Shown: positions 1 to 12,421 of the stretch, piece by piece
How positions within the stretch are numbered: the stretch's first letter is position 1
Layout: every line of letters starts with the position of its first letter
NCBI RefSeq assembly: GCF_022682495.2
Contig: NC_071399.1
Location: 53,002,873-53,066,872, forward strand
DNA: 64,000 nt
Reading direction: 5' to 3'
Source of the DNA: Desmodus rotundus
Lineage: Eukaryota > Chordata > Mammalia > Chiroptera > Phyllostomidae
The notes under the pieces: generated by a model
What the model saw: only the letters and a program-made list of their open reading frames with translations
What the model was told of the DNA's origin: nothing
The model's database searches: none
Made by a program: the position numbers and the translations under genes

Positions 1-341
1 GTAATGATACTAATTTTTTGTTGTTACAGCTTGATTCTATCACTTGTAGATAATATTTGGTTTTTAACTTTGACTTATCAGGAAAGTCCAAAGAAGTGGA
101 ATAATAACTATTCAAATTTTTTTCTCTTGAAAACATGTAGATGCCAAGTAAAATGAAAGATTCCAAAATCATTGTGTTAATCTTGATGAGATTTGAGAGC
201 ATTTAAAAATACTTTGAGTGATTTATCATAAACAATACATAGATTTATAATTTTTTCTCTTCTAAACAGACAAAAGCGGACACAAAATAACACTTCCCCC
301 TTTATTAGTCATCTCTTGTCCATTAGGACAAGTAGTAGTAG

Positions 342-741
342 GGCAGCTATCATTAATTGAGTACTCACTCTGTGCTGGGTGTTGTGCTAAGTCAGAATGT
401 CTCAGGTTCTCAACTTGGGAATCACCTTTTGGGTGTGAGGTTTAAAAGTCACTGGTGCCTGAGCTCTAGCCACCTTGAAATTTCAAAAGGTGCACCTAAC
501 TCTTTCCAGGAGTTGCTAATGTACAGCCAGGATTGAGAACAACTATATTAAGCATATGCCTTCCATTAACTGTATAATTTTCACAGCCATACTATGAGGT
601 TCATATTATAGCCCTAATTTTATAAAAGATAAAAGTTTAAATTAGTTGGTCATTCAGCTAATAATGTGCATGGCTGGTTTTGAACCCTGGTCCAATGGAC
701 TCCACTGCCCATGCTCCTAACCTCTGCATCATGCACTGTCC
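342..741 (-). repeat. MIR SINE, reverse, split by a MER5-type hAT
   Basis: Two blocks, 342-390 and about 552-741, read together as one antisense MIR. The left block carries the tail ('ctctgtgctgggtgttgtgctaa'-like text) and the right block the core and head ('gaaccctggtccaatggact', 'atgctcctaacctctgc'). The gap between them is filled by the hAT element at 403-545. Family assignment is from memory of the MIR consensus. Confidence 0.65.
403..545. mobile_element. MER5-type nonautonomous hAT inserted in MIR
   Basis: The block starts CAGGTTCTCAA and ends TTGAGAACAACT, imperfect inverted ends like those of MER5-group hAT-Charlie elements (CAGTGGTTCTCAA...). The internal text 'gggaatcacctttt' also fits. 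It interrupts a MIR. No 8-bp TSD is readable, as expected for so old an element. Confidence 0.6.
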
Positions 742-1375
742 CTTCCCCTCAGTGCTGGTCAAGTAGACGTGGTATGGGGCACTGGGACGTGGGCATCAGG
801 AGACTTGGCGGTTGGTGTAAGACCTAGAGCAGCACTTTTCAACCTTTGCAACATCTGGAAGACAGTGCTGTTGTGCTGTGGATGGTTAGGTTGACCCCAC
901 AGTAGATATATGAAATAGCACTAGTTATTTCATTATAGAGATTTTTGATATTTGAAATCCTACAATTCCAAAGATAGAAACATCTTGATAATACAAATAT
1001 TAAAAAGTTACATTGGACTCAAGGGAGCATGTGCCAACTGCCTTGCACATTAATATGCACCTCATGGTTATCCTGAGTTACTCATTCATCTGTTTTTTTC
1101 ATCCCCCTCCTCCTTCCCCTTTCCTGCTTTTCCCCGTCCCACTCCTCCCTGTCCTCATCTGGTATCCATGATTACTGCCCTTCAGTGCAGAAACCATAGT
1201 TTGGCCAACTGTACAGCACTGGCCAACTTGAAATTTTGAAAGGTGCATCTAAAATTTTGACTCAATAATTGCCAGTAACAATGGACATTATGACAATATT
1301 AACTGACTGATCCTACCTGTAATAACTTCACTGTTCCAAACTGATTTGTTTTGTGGCTTCCCTCCACTCCATTAG

Positions 1376-1489
1376 GTTGATCCATGATCGAGAGCTAAGC
1401 CTCTATGATGGTTCTAGGTTGCTGAGAGAAGACCGGTATATGCGTTTAAAAAAGGAGCTGCAAATGTCTGATGAGCAGCTACAGAAGAG
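1376..1489 (+). CDS. VWA8: VWA8 internal exon a
   Basis: The first of eight VWA8 exons in the window. VWA8 (von Willebrand factor A domain-containing 8) is a large AAA+ ATPase associated with mitochondria. The 114-nt exon starts after ...ccattag and ends before the donor GTAATT. It begins with the last base of a split codon and ends with two bases (AG) of an Arg codon that the next exon completes. It reads LIHDRELSLYDGSRLLRED and then a charged helix ending LQMSDEQLQK, which matches my memory of human VWA8 almost residue for residue. It is part of the first AAA+ module, downstream of that module's P-loop, which is outside the window. No stop codon or frameshift. Assignment to VWA8 is by recognition, not by search. 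Confidence 0.95.
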
Positions 1490-3133
1490 GTAATTTATGA
1501 TACACTGCTCTCATTCTTATTGTTGAGTGTGCCTTTGTTTTCTTATTCTTCTAACCTTAGCCTCAAACCAAGATAACTTTGAGCAGCTTGATAATTTGGT
1601 ATCCTGGGCATGCTCATAGTGTGGCACTTCTTAAAACTTGAGTTTACGATCCAAGATGAACTCTGCACTCTCAGCCTACTTTTACATAAGTGTTCAAACG
1701 TGTTATAGGGACAGTAGTTTTAAGAAGGTAGTTCTTCTCTTGTCCTAGCCAATCAGTTTTTGTCCTATACTTTGTATCTTTTCAACAAATAGAGAAACAA
1801 AAAGTTTTGTCATGAACTCAGCCCACTCTCCTAAGAAGTCATCAGTTATTACTGGGGTATGCCACCTGATGCAGGATTATCCTTTGTGGCTTAAACATTT
1901 TCCAGAGACATAACCCCCAAATGCAATGTATAAGACTTGACTGGATCCTGGATCAGGACATAAAATGAAAATAGCTATAAAAGAAACAGTGGTGACAATT
2001 GGGAAAGCTTAAATATGGGCTATATATATTACATGACATTGAATTAATATTAATTTTCTTAAGTCATAATGGTATTGTGGTTATGAAAGATAATGTTCCT
2101 ATTCTTGGGAGACGCATGCACAGATATTTAAGGGATGAAGTAGAAAGATGTCTGCAATTTACTTACAAATTGCAGGGGGAAAAGAGGTATGTGTGCATAC
2201 AAACATACACCACACGGAGACAAAGAGAGATTAAGAGAGCGAGAACAGTTGGTGAAATGTAGGTGAAGGACGTATGTGTATTCTGTTCTTCAAATTTTCT
2301 GTGGGTTCGAAAATTTCAAAATAAAAAGTTTGAAGGAAAATATTTCTTACTGCTGCATACTGTACTTTTCCTTGGAGGAGTTTTGGCAATAACTTATTTG
2401 CTGCCTCATTACATTTCCAATGCTATTTTGACATAATTAGAGATTTGCTACTTTGTAGAATTCTTAGTCATTTAATTGGATCTTATTTAATTGAAGCTTC
2501 ACCTCCCTCCAAAGGGGTTGCTGCCATATTTAAAACATTAAGATTCTACAAATGATAATTAAGTGCACTTATTGTGTTTATGTTTTAAGGACAGTTTTGT
2601 TTAAAAATTGCCTTGGAATTTTTTCACAGAGAGGAAATGTTCAATTTCCTACTATTGCTGTATAGATTATTTAAAAATTCACTTCTTACACAGCTATTTA
2701 TGCTTCTGAGGTACATATCATTGAATTTCTCTAGCTCAATAAATGGTTTGATTAAGTGTTAGGGAGGCAAGTTATGAGGATCCCATTAATTTCATACCTT
2801 CAGTTTATAAAATTCAGCTTTTGTATACTGTTTGCATGTGAAATATTTGTCTGGGAAAAGTTTTTATTTTCTAGGGAGATGAATCAAAGCAGTTGGGCAG
2901 TAGATCTCAGCAAGCCTGCCAGTCAGTTTCCCTTAGGACTTCAGGAGCATTGTGTTTGTAGCCAAACATCCCGGAAGTGACAGCCCTTTTTTATGAAAAA
3001 TACCCACATTCTCCCTAATGGTCACAAGCAGTGTTACCCATGAAAACACTTTCAGGAAGAGTAGCACCGAGCATCAATTCAGGGTTTGGCTCAAAGTGGT
3101 TAGTTGCACTCTTTAAACTAGTGTCCCATATTT

Positions 3134-3342
3134 CCCTGACTGGTGTGGCTCAGTGGGTTGGGTATCATCTCACAAACCAAAATGTCACTGGTTTGATTCC
3201 CGGTCTGGGCACATGCCTGGGCTGCATGCCACATCCCCAGCTGGGGGCATGTGAGAGGCAATTGATATATGTTTCTCTCCCTCTCATTCTCTCTCCCTTC
3301 CCCTCTTTCTCTAAAAATAAATAAATAAAATCTTTAAAAAAT
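3134..3342 (+). repeat. Ves SINE
   Basis: tRNA-like head with box A (tggctcagtggg) and box B (ggtttgattcc), then a unique part, a CT-rich stretch and the tail AAATAAATAAATAAAATC. Typical of bat Ves. The flanks (tgtcccatattt on the left, tgtcctatcttc on the right) look like a decayed TSD. Confidence 0.9.
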
Positions 3343-5044
3343 TGTCCTATCTTCATCATTGTTGATTTTCAGCTCTCATTTCAATGTAAACCAGACCCAA
3401 TTCTGTCTCCAGAATCACTCTGAATAGGTAGAGACAGGTGACAGCACTGCTTGGTTTCATTCACTTTCTTTTTGTTTTTATTTGAATTTTTATTATTGTT
3501 AAACATTCATGAAATTTGAGCCAGATAGTTTTTCAAGGCTTTTTATTTCAAATATCAGTCCTGTCATCTGTTCTGGGACACTCCCATTTATCACTCCCCA
3601 AAGGCTACCACTTTTAACTCTTGGCTGTTTCTTTTGGTATTTACCTCCATATCACAAAACAATATACATTCGGTGATACTTCTTGGTTTATTTTGCAGTG
3701 TTAGGCACTATCTAGTGATTTCCTATGATGAAAAATTAAGTTTAGTCCCCTTCCATCACCGCTTTTCCCATTACACATATGTACTCCCTATGTAGTAATT
3801 TGGGGAACTTTGTTGAGTGTTTGCATCACTATCACAGCACTAGGCCAGTCAGTAAACTATAGCTGTTTATCCTTTCTTATATACATTTTGTTTTCCTAAA
3901 GTTAATACTTAACCTACATATGAAAAGTGGCAGATATATAAATAAATAATTACAGTGCACCCAGTTTGACAAACTTAGACACCGGTTAGCCTTTCAAATA
4001 GGAACAATTTTAATATTTGTGTTTGTCAGGATTCCTTTAGTTACAAATAACGAAAAAAAACTTTAATTGTCATAAAAAGGAACTTAATGGCATCTCACAT
4101 TTTCAGCAGAAGGGCTAGAATGCATCTGTGCCTCAAAGTAACTGGAACCTAGGACTTTAGTCTTGGCAGGACTGTCTTGCTCTCTGTCTTTGTTTCTAAT
4201 GTCACAGTATCTGGCACATAGTCAGTTACTTAATAAATGTTTTTGAGTGAGTAAATAAATCTTAACCTAGGATAAATTCTAGGACACTCAAGGTAAAGGT
4301 AATTATATTAATCTAGTTTTAGATGATCTTCTAAGCTAGCAATGTTTCTTTTTATGAGCCTTCTTATTAGGAAGACTTTGACTTTTAATGATAAGTCTGA
4401 TACCATTGGGTCTCATGAGTAACAGCTAACAGTGGGCTACCAGGCCTTTCAACTTCATATGTGAAATCCTATATTTGACTTCTTTGCCAAACTTCATTAT
4501 ATGTCATATGGGTGATATTGTCAGTTTTAATCAATTCTACTGAAAACCCCAGTGGAAATATCACCTCTAAAGGGTAATATTATCCCTGCTAAGAGAAAGG
4601 AGAGATGAACTCAAACATCTGCGAATATATTCATAAAAACCAAAATACAGGTACATAACTGGCCTTTCTCCAGAAACAAACTGTCCATTGTCGTTAACTA
4701 TTATAACAGAACCCAATAGTTAAGTGGTTAGGCAGCTAAGACTATCAGGAGGCAGGGTATGTGTGGAGAAAAATGGATAAGTACTCTGAAGATTTCAGAT
4801 AAGAAGAAGTCCTCCCATTTCAACAGGTAGGTCCACCAAGCCCCAGACTGCATGATCTGTAATTTGAGAGGCCCCATCATAATTTGTAAGCCAAGGAAAA
4901 ACAGTTTTTAGAAATGTGCATGTGAAAGGTCTGGATGAATTCATGAAGCTATCAGACGTCATTTCACTTCTCTAGGTAGAGAGAGAGATTTACAGATGTC
5001 CAAGCCGGGCGCAGAACGATCTGTTCAGAGGAGTTGTTCGAGGT

Positions 5045-5239
5045 CACAGGCGGCAAACACAAGACCCGCAGGCCAAATGGGGGCCGAATCCGGCCCTCCA
5101 CCTGATTCTGTCCGGTGGCAGCACCAAGCTCCTTGCCCCCAGTTAAGGAGAGTTACATTTATACAGTCCTAAAACTCCATTCGGCCCTTTGACGAAAACC
5201 GAGAGGCTGATGTGGCCCGTGATGAGTTTGCCACCCCTG
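5045..5239 (+). mobile_element. Nonautonomous hAT MITE, copy 1
   Basis: A 195-bp element beginning cacaggcggcaaac and ending gtttgccacccctg, with inverted, hAT-like ends. The same sequence recurs at 27527-27718 and, reversed, at 53655-53868. Shared internal text includes 'agttacatttatacagtcct'. No transposase; mobilised in trans by inference. TSD not readable here. Confidence 0.8.
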
Positions 5240-6169
5240 TTCTCGGAGAAGAGGGTGTGATTACAACATGGACAGCACCTGAATGTCCTGAGGGTAAAGT
5301 GACCACTCAGGATTCTAGTATTCAGACAGTCACATAACAGACTCTGGACACAGAAAATTCTGTGATTCTGGGAAGGTTATTCCATTTTCCCCTTCTGCTA
5401 TGTTGTTTGTTATAATCCAGAGATCTTTGTTCATGGCTCAGCAACAGATGTTGGATTCATCCCTGATCCCCTTCTCTCCTAGTTAGAAGAGCAATTAACA
5501 TGCAAGCAAGGGAGGTGGTTAGAATTTAAATAAGGCGATGGTCATTGCTCAAGACATACACTGCCTGTGGCTTCCTTTTTGGTACTGACTCACAGGGTAC
5601 CTTCACTGGGTAAACTGGCCCGATTTAAAGAAGGCAGTTGCTGAGACAGCAGGTATGTTGGGCAGAGAAGTATATGCTGACTATAGAAACATTTATCAAA
5701 GTATTGAATAACAGGAGGAGGAGGACTTTTTTTTTGCCTAGATTCTCCCGAAAGGCTTCCTTATTTATAAATAGGTCATATGGAAAGTCATTTCCTGATG
5801 ATACTAGGTTCTCCAAGTCTGAAAGTTAGAGAACAGAGTACTCCTGAGGAGCTGCCAACTACTTTCAAGTGGTTGGTATTACGCACGTACTGATGGTAAT
5901 GCAAAGCCTGAAGAAGTGGTAAAGAACTGAGAATTAAGACACAAGCACTATTAAAATAAAAAATCAAGGGTAACTTTAATTTTACTAGAATTTAACAACC
6001 AATAACAAATGGAACTAAAGAAATGGCTTAACTTTAGATAAGTAGATATTTTTTCCTGAAGATTAACAATTTTTAAAGCATAAAGATCTTATGAAAAATA
6101 TCTTAAAAATAAAAATATTGAGGTCAGTTTGTTTAGGGGACATGATTAAGATTTATAGATATTACTTTC

Positions 6170-6648
6170 CGATGCTTCTCAGCAATAAAAAGGAGTAAAT
6201 TATTGATATACATAACATGAGAGATCTAAAAATAATTTTGCTGAAGGAAAGACGCCAGACCAAAAAGAGTACATATTGTGTGATTTACATAAAACTCTAG
6301 AAAATACAAGTTATATAAAATAACTATAAATAGAGATTAGAAAGGAGTCTAAGTATACTTTAGGGGTCACAGATATGTTCATTCTCTTGATTGTGATAAT
6401 GGTTTTATAGATATAAATACATATCAAAAATTATCAAACTGTACACTTTAAATATGCAGTTTATTATATACCAATTATACTGCAACAAAGCTATAATAAA
6501 ACAGATTACAATAAACTCCAATTTTTTGAAGGAAATATGGTACATTTGGTCAAATTTGTATATTAAGGAGCTTGAAAGAAATAGGGATGGGCAGAAAAGG
6601 CACACAACTGTAATTGAATAACAATAAAAAATTAAAATTTAAAAAATG
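6170..6648 (+). repeat. Old L1 3' ends, two fragments
   Basis: About 6170-6500 reads like the 3' untranslated end of an old L1 ('cttgattgtgataatggtt', 'aaactgtacactttaaatatg', ending in a decayed A-rich tail). About 6575-6648 matches the end of the younger bat L1 seen at 17700 ('gggatgggcagaaaaggcac', then 'aactgtaattgaataac'). Confidence 0.6.
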
Positions 6649-6659
6649 ATATAGGTTTC

Positions 6660-7963
6660 TTTTTTAATTTTTTTATTTTTAAATATATTTATTGATTATG
6701 CTATTACAGTTGTCCCATTTACCCCCTTCACTCCACTCCATCCTGCACGCCCCCTCCCTCCCACATTCCCCCCCCAATAGTTCATGTCCATGGGTCATAC
6801 ATATAAGTTCTTTGGCTTCTACATTTCCTATACTATTCTTACCCTCCCCCTGTCTATTTTCTACCTACTATTTATGCTACTTATTCTCTGTACTTTCCCC
6901 CCCTCTCCCCCTCCCACCCCCCTGTTGATAACCCTCCCTGTGATGTCCATTTGTGTGGTTCTGTTCCTGTTCTAGTTGGTTGCATAGTTGCGTTTTGTTT
7001 TTGTTTTAGGTGTGGTTGTTAGTAACTGTGAGTTTGCTGTCATTTTTACTGTTCATATTTTTTATCTTCTTTTTCTTAGATAAATCTCTTTAACATATCA
7101 TATAGTAAGGGCTTGGTGATGATGAACTCCTTGAACTTGACCTTATCTGAGAAGCACTTTATCTGCCCTTCCATTCTAAATGATAGCTTTGCCTGATACA
7201 GTAATCTTGGATGTAGGCCCTTGCCTTTCCTGACTAGGAATACTTCTTTTCCAGCCCCTTCTTGCCTGTAAGGTCTGTTTTGAGAAATCAGCTGACAGTC
7301 TTATGGGAAGTCCTTTGTAGGTAACTGTGTCCTTTTCTCTTGCTGCTTCTAAGATTCTCTCCTTCTGTTTCATCTTGGGTAATATAATGATGATGTGCCT
7401 TGGTGTGTTCCTCCTTGGGTCCAGCTTTTTTGGGACTCTGAGCTTCCTGGACTTCCTGGAAGTCTATTTCCTTTGCCAGATTAGGGAAGTTCTCCTTCAT
7501 TATTTGTTCAAGTAAGTTTTCAATTTTTTGTTCTTCCTCTTCTCCTTCTGGTACCCCTATAATTCCAATGTTGGAATGTTTAAAGATGTCCTGGAGGTTC
7601 CTATGCCTCTCCTCATTTTTTTGAATTCTTGTTTCTTCATTCTCTGGTCAGATGTTTCTTTCTTCCTTCTGGTCCACGCCATTGATTTGAGTCCCAGTTT
7701 CCTTCCCATCACTGTTGGTTCCCTGTACAGTTTCCTTTGTTTCTCTTAGCATAGCCTTCATTTTTTCATCTACTTTGTGACCATATTCAACCAATTCTGT
7801 GAGCTTCCTGATTACCAATGTTTTGAACTGTGCATCTGATAGGTTGGCTATCTCTTTGTTGCTTAGTTGTGTTTTTTCTGGAGCTTTGATCTGTTCTTTC
7901 CTTTGGGCCTTTTTTTTTTTTTTGGTCTTGGTGCACCTGTTATGTAAAGGGGCAGAGCCTTTA
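6660..7963 (-). mobile_element. HAL1 (half-L1) copy 1, 5'-truncated
   Basis: Antisense copy of the same 1.9-2 kb element as at 20941-22873, 27088-29193, 43258-45262 and 57539-59438. On the minus strand it runs from just before the ORF1 start through ORF1 to the 3' tail. ORF1 is broken. The 5' end stops near 7963, right after 'ggggcagagcct', so the 5' leader is missing; no TSD found. No ORF2 sequence is present. Confidence 0.8.
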
Positions 7964-8204
7964 GAGTTTAAAACTGTTCTTTCACCATAAAAATATTTGG
8001 GGTCACTTTTCAAAATCAGAATATCCTTAAGGCTCTTTGTTTTGAGAATCAAACATATAGATTTAGGCATAAAATCCTGGATCTACCTTGAATTCTGTTA
8101 AAAATTTACGTGGTTTAATTTACTAGCAAAGAGATGCTGGAGTTTCTGGGGAGGTAGGAGGGAAAGCTCAGATCCTAACTATTTCAAACATAAGAGTAAG
8201 AATA

Positions 8205-8395
8205 GTCCTGGCTGGGTAGCTCATTTAGTTAGAGTGTTGTCCCATTGTGCCAAGGTTGTGGGTTCCATCCTCAGATGTGGCATAAGTGAGTGGAACAAAT
8301 CAATGTCTCTGACTCTGTCTCTCTCTCTCACTCTCCCCCGAACCCCTTGGCCCTTCCTCTCTCTTTCTCTGAAATAAGCTAACAAAAGAGTAAAA
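8205..8395 (+). repeat. Ves-related SINE
   Basis: Head 'cctggctgggtagctca', box B-like 'gtgggttccatcc', then a CT-rich part and an A-rich tail. It is more diverged than the copy at 3134 and resembles the variant at 40574. The flanking 'aagagtaa' on both sides may be the TSD. Confidence 0.8.
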
Positions 8396-9768
8396 GTAAA
8401 AGGGTCCAGAGAAATCTGCCAGTCAAGGATCTGCCCATTGTCCAGTTATGGCTTACTACTGATCAATAATGAAAAATGAGAGATTATAAGCTGTTTTTAA
8501 TATTGTCACAATAAAAAAAATAAAATATTCAACAAAAATGAAAAAACATTAGAGCATATATAATTACAACTGAGACTAGGCCACTGATCTTTAGTGCTTC
8601 CCTGAGATAAGCACTAAGAAGCCTTTTCTTGGCAAAATAAACTGTTGGTACTTCACTATTTTCTCAAGAAATCTCACTCCCCTCCACCACCTATGCTTTG
8701 CCCAACAGCAGGAAGGGACACATTTAGCAATCTATAGTATTCATACTCACCCTTTCCCCAAAGAAGTTTTTCTCATCAGAGGAAGCAGTTCTATTTTGGT
8801 CCTTCCTGTGAGAAATGCAGGCATGTATGTTGTCTGGTGTTTGGCCATCATACTATTTCTAACTACCACATCCATGGTATTCCTGGTGTTTTGCAACAAG
8901 AGAAGGAAAGCCTCTAACATTTCTTAATGGTATATTAAGAAATATAGAGCCATTTTTAATGGTACATTAGCCATGTGATTACCTGCAAAGAATGTGAAAG
9001 CCCTCAGAAATGATCTAGTTGTATGGTCTTGGTGATTAGGTCACAAAAGGGATTTTTAGTCCCTCGTCCAAAAACTACTCAAATCATTTCACAAACCTTG
9101 GGAAGTCTTATCTTATTCCTCTATGTGTCCTAGAGTATTTACATTTTCAGATTCCCTAGCAGAGATTTATAGAGATTACTTTAAAAATCATAACATTTCC
9201 TATAAAACTACAAAAGAGTAAATTATATAAAAGTTTAAATTTCTCTACCTTTTTAAGAACTTAATATTATTTCTGAACTAAATTGAAATTTAATCCAACC
9301 CCTATACTGCTTAAATTTTCTATTTATTGAGAAGTCTTCTTGAATCATTCTTCTTTGGCTATGTAAGATTGACATATAATGGGTTCCTTGCAAGACAGGA
9401 GATTTTAAGGGGATTTTGAATAAAGAAAAGAAACCTATGTACTAAATATGAATTGGATGGGATTCTGTTTCAAGGGACTATGGGGGAAATTTATTATAGG
9501 CATAATAGCATATTCCAAACAAGTGCCAGTGATAGAGTTTTACCAGTGGATATGGTACATTTTATATTAGCAGTAGGTGATTCTTTTGTCTGTTTGCTTT
9601 TGTTTTAATCTTAGGGTCTTAGAATGTCTTGACTTTTTTCAGTCTATTCTTTGGATAATAGCTTTGACTGTATTAACTGCATTATAGAATTACCATTGCC
9701 TAGACTTTAGCCACCATGACTTAATTTCTAATGTAAAGGTTATGTTTTTAATTTTTTTCCTTTTTTAG

Positions 9769-9937
9769 ATCCATTTTTCCTGTCCACCCCTCCTTCAGAA
9801 TCATCGCGTTGGCTGAGCCCCCTGTGATTAGAAGCACAACACAGCAGTGGCTGGGGCCAGAATTCTTAACCATGTTCTTTTTCCATTACATGAAACCACT
9901 TGTCAAAAGTGAAGAAATCCAAGTGATTAAGGAAATG
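9769..9937 (+). CDS. VWA8: VWA8 internal exon b
   Basis: A 169-nt exon preceded by a long pyrimidine tract (tttttttccttttttag) and followed by GTAAGA. Its first base completes the Arg codon left open by exon a; it ends on a whole Met codon (phase 0). It encodes SIFPVHPSFRIIALAEPP, then QQWLGPEFLTMFFFHYMKP and EEIQVIKEM. HPSFRIIALAEP resembles the sensor-1 strand of MoxR/dynein-type AAA+ proteins (HPxFRxxAxxNP), in which a polar residue contacts the ATP gamma-phosphate; here A-E-P stands where many relatives have N-P. That structural reading is inference; the VWA8 identity is firm. Confidence 0.95.
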
Positions 9938-10074
9938 GTAAGAGTGAGGCCAGCTCTAGCCTGAGCCTTCAGTTTTTCTCTTTTTAAGATACTCTGACTC
10001 CTACTAAAGCAAAATTGGACATTTTTGGCTTTTTCTCCCCACTGACTCCCATATTTCCTCATATAATGGTTCTG

Positions 10075-10245
10075 AAATGTGACCTTTTTACAGAACCATC
10101 TGGAGGACTTGGTAAAAATGCAGGTTGCTTAGTCATTTGGTCTGGAATATGGTGCATGGGAATCTGCATTTCTAAAGCTCTTAGGTGTTGCTGATGTTGC
10201 TACTGCTGGTCTCTGGACCCTACTTTGAGCACCGGGGATGTAGGC
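10075..10245 (+). mobile_element. MER5A-like hAT remnant
   Basis: Text such as 'accatctggaggacttggt', 'gaatctgcatttctaa', 'gttgctgatgttgctac' and 'ctttgagcacc' matches MER5A-type hAT-Charlie elements as I remember them. Ends are eroded; no TSD. Confidence 0.6.
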
Positions 10246-10414
10246 TGTCTCCCCTCTTTCCTTGGGTGGAGGCAGTTTGGGGATTCCTTTTCCTTTCATA
10301 TTCAGCCAAAGGTGACTGTTTAAGTCCCTACTGTAAAGGGAGGTTAAGTATATCTTAGTTCCTTAGATTCTGTAGAAAATACTAAGGAGTCCTGGTCCCC
10401 TCATGACTTCAATA

Positions 10415-11067
10415 CGAGGTCTGTCCAGAAAGAGTTCAGCCATTCTTAATACAATGAGAACGGTTTGCACAACATTGATGTAACCTGGCAGCCAAAGAGA
10501 GTGGTCTGGAATGCGCATGTATGAACAACGATGACTTCACTGTACTGTTGAGTGAGCATGTGTGCTGTGTGGCTATCTTATTTGAATTGAATGAGTGAGT
10601 AGAGCAACGAATTTGCATCCAATTTTGCGTTAAGCTTGAATATTCCTCCATGGAAACTATTCTGATGATTCAGAAGTCTGCAGCTTTGGGCACCTGGTGA
10701 TCGGCAGCTTCATCATGACAAAAGTGCCCACTCATGTGTCATGTCTCATGCAGAGTTTTTTTGCCAAACATCAAATCACCCAGGTGACTCAGCCTCCCTA
10801 CAGCCCAGATTTGATGTTCTGTGACTTCTGGTTTTTCCCCAAACTAAAATCATCTTTGAAAGGGAAGAGATTTCAGACTGTCTATGAGATTCAGGAAAAT
10901 ACGATGGGGCAGCCGATGGCAACTGGGAGAACTATGTGAGGTCCCAAGATGCCTACCTTGAAGGGGACTGAGACATCATTGTCCTATGTACATGTTTCTT
11001 GTATCTTCTTCAATAACTATGTCTATATTTCATGTTACATGGCTGGATACCTTCTGGACAGATCTCA
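10415..11067 (+). mobile_element. Internally deleted mariner, copy 1 (sense)
   Basis: Terminal inverted repeats CGAGGTCTGTCCAGA on the left and TCTGGACAGATCTCA on the right, flanked by TA at 10413-10414 and 11068-11069. The interior encodes the remains of a mariner transposase: HVSCLMQSFFAKHQITQ and PPYSPDLMFCDFWFFPKLK, the latter the YSPDL region of the catalytic core. The middle of the gene is missing, so at about 650 bp it is half a normal mariner and cannot move itself. Two further copies share the same deletion. Confidence 0.88.
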
Positions 11068-11464
11068 TATATCCTATCCTACACTTACCTGATTAGTTGT
11101 CTGTTGGCTTGAAATACATGTAAACCATTACTTCGTGTCTGTCTTAAGTGGCATTGTGGTTAGCATTTTCTAAAACTGTACTATTCTATATATTAGCACT
11201 GGCCATTAAATTTTAAAATTTAGTTTCTCAGTTGTATTTCAAGTGATCAATAGCTACATAGGTGCTTTGGCTAACATATTAGAAAACATAGTAACAAACA
11301 TTTCCATCTTCATAGAAAGTTCTACTGGATGGTGTTATTCGAGATCACAAGTAGTAATCTTACATCTGTGTCTACTGAGTTACATAAAAAGTTAACATTC
11401 GTCAGTTTTCAAATTCCAGAATGAACTTTTTAGGTCTTGTCAGTATGGCTGAGGATAAAGGCAG

Positions 11465-11645
11465 AGGTTTTAAAGACAAACAACTTACCTTTAAGTGCCA
11501 AATTCACTACTTATTATCCTGCATGTCTTGGATAAATTACTCAACCCTAATTTCTTCATCAAAAGATAGGGATAATACTACTTACATCACAGGATTGATT
11601 TAAAGAATAAACAAGATAAAGTATGTGCTGAATAGAACTTAGAAT
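11465..11645 (+). repeat. MIR SINE
   Basis: MIR core-like text: 'gccaaattcactacttatta', 'ggataaattactcaaccct', 'taatttcttcatc', 'gataatactacttacatcac'. Diverged; assignment by eye. Confidence 0.6.
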
Positions 11646-12421
11646 TTTAAAAAGTTTCAGTCAATTAAATGGCCAAAGAAACTCTGAACAGTTTGCTTCT
11701 GAAATGGCCACATTCTACCAGTCATTGTTCTAACATCCCTTCCTGATCTTTAAATTAAAATTTTAAATTTGTTATTAAGTAAAATTTTCTTATAATCAAT
11801 TAAATATTTAATTAGATTAAATTTGTTATAGTTAAGGCAATCAATGTGTGTTATTTGGGCAACTACTCTTTCGAGTTCATTGAGAAACTGATCATGTTGC
11901 TTAGGTATGCAGTTTAAAAGTCCTGAAAAAATGGACAGCTTGAGCATCCATTCTTTATACAAGGGTACCTTATGTACTTAGTAGTCTTGCTGTAAGATTA
12001 CTACTAAAAGAATGAGTTTGGGTTCAGTAAGAAAGGGCCTAAATTAGATAGGGCCTAAAAAATTATGCTGAAGGTAGCAAAAAAGGAAATGATAGTATAT
12101 GAAAGATTTTTATAGGCATATTATATGCCAGTCTCTGAATTAGAGACTCCTTTCAGTTTTAGCTAGTGATAGAATTGTAAATAGGAAGAGTAGCTTGGTT
12201 TTAATTACCTGATTCTTAAAGAGAAGGGGGAAGGGTTGGGTATAAGCATTTTTTGAGAAGATGAATAAGTAAATTTTCCATGAATTAAACATGTAAGCTG
12301 TAATTAGTCTTTCTAAAAATATAATTCTTGTATTATTTGTTAAGTAGCTATGATTTTTGATTCATTGATCAGATATCCCAATTCATTCTTTCTGTTTTTC
12401 CTCAATTCTCTCATAAAATAG

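Larger units (their letters stand above)
1..1375 (+). other. VWA8: VWA8 intron (3' part), upstream of exon a
   Basis: End of the intron before exon a. It holds a reverse MIR split by a MER5-type hAT (342-741) and a pyrimidine-rich stretch at 1088-1150. The two segments at 470-500 and 1205-1250 share a motif around 'cttgaaattt..aaaggtgca', suggesting a second hAT remnant near 1200. Nothing coding is visible; 1-340 and 745-1375 are otherwise unassigned. Confidence 0.8.
1490..9768 (+). other. VWA8: VWA8 intron between exons a and b
   Basis: An 8.3 kb intron holding Ves copies (3134-3342, 8205-8395), a hAT MITE (5045-5239), old L1 3' fragments (6170-6648) and a 5'-truncated antisense HAL1 (6660-7963). 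1999-2340 ends like an old LINE 3' end ('ttcaaaataaaaagttt') but I cannot place it. 2341-3130, 3345-5040, 5240-6165 and 8400-9765 show only AT-rich, unassigned sequence, apart from a short L2/MIR-like tail at 4195-4260. Confidence 0.8.
9938..12421 (+). other. VWA8: VWA8 intron between exons b and c
   Basis: A 2.5 kb intron with a MER5-type hAT remnant (about 10075-10245), a 653-bp mariner derivative (10415-11067) and a sense MIR (about 11465-11645). The stretch 11650-12420 is AT-rich with no feature I can support. Confidence 0.8.

Noticed and set aside
3134..3210. tRNA-like sequence with A and B boxes, as a possible tRNA gene
   Set aside because: The head belongs to a Ves SINE: tail, CT-rich part and dispersed copies are present, and no proper cloverleaf or 3' acceptor is seen.
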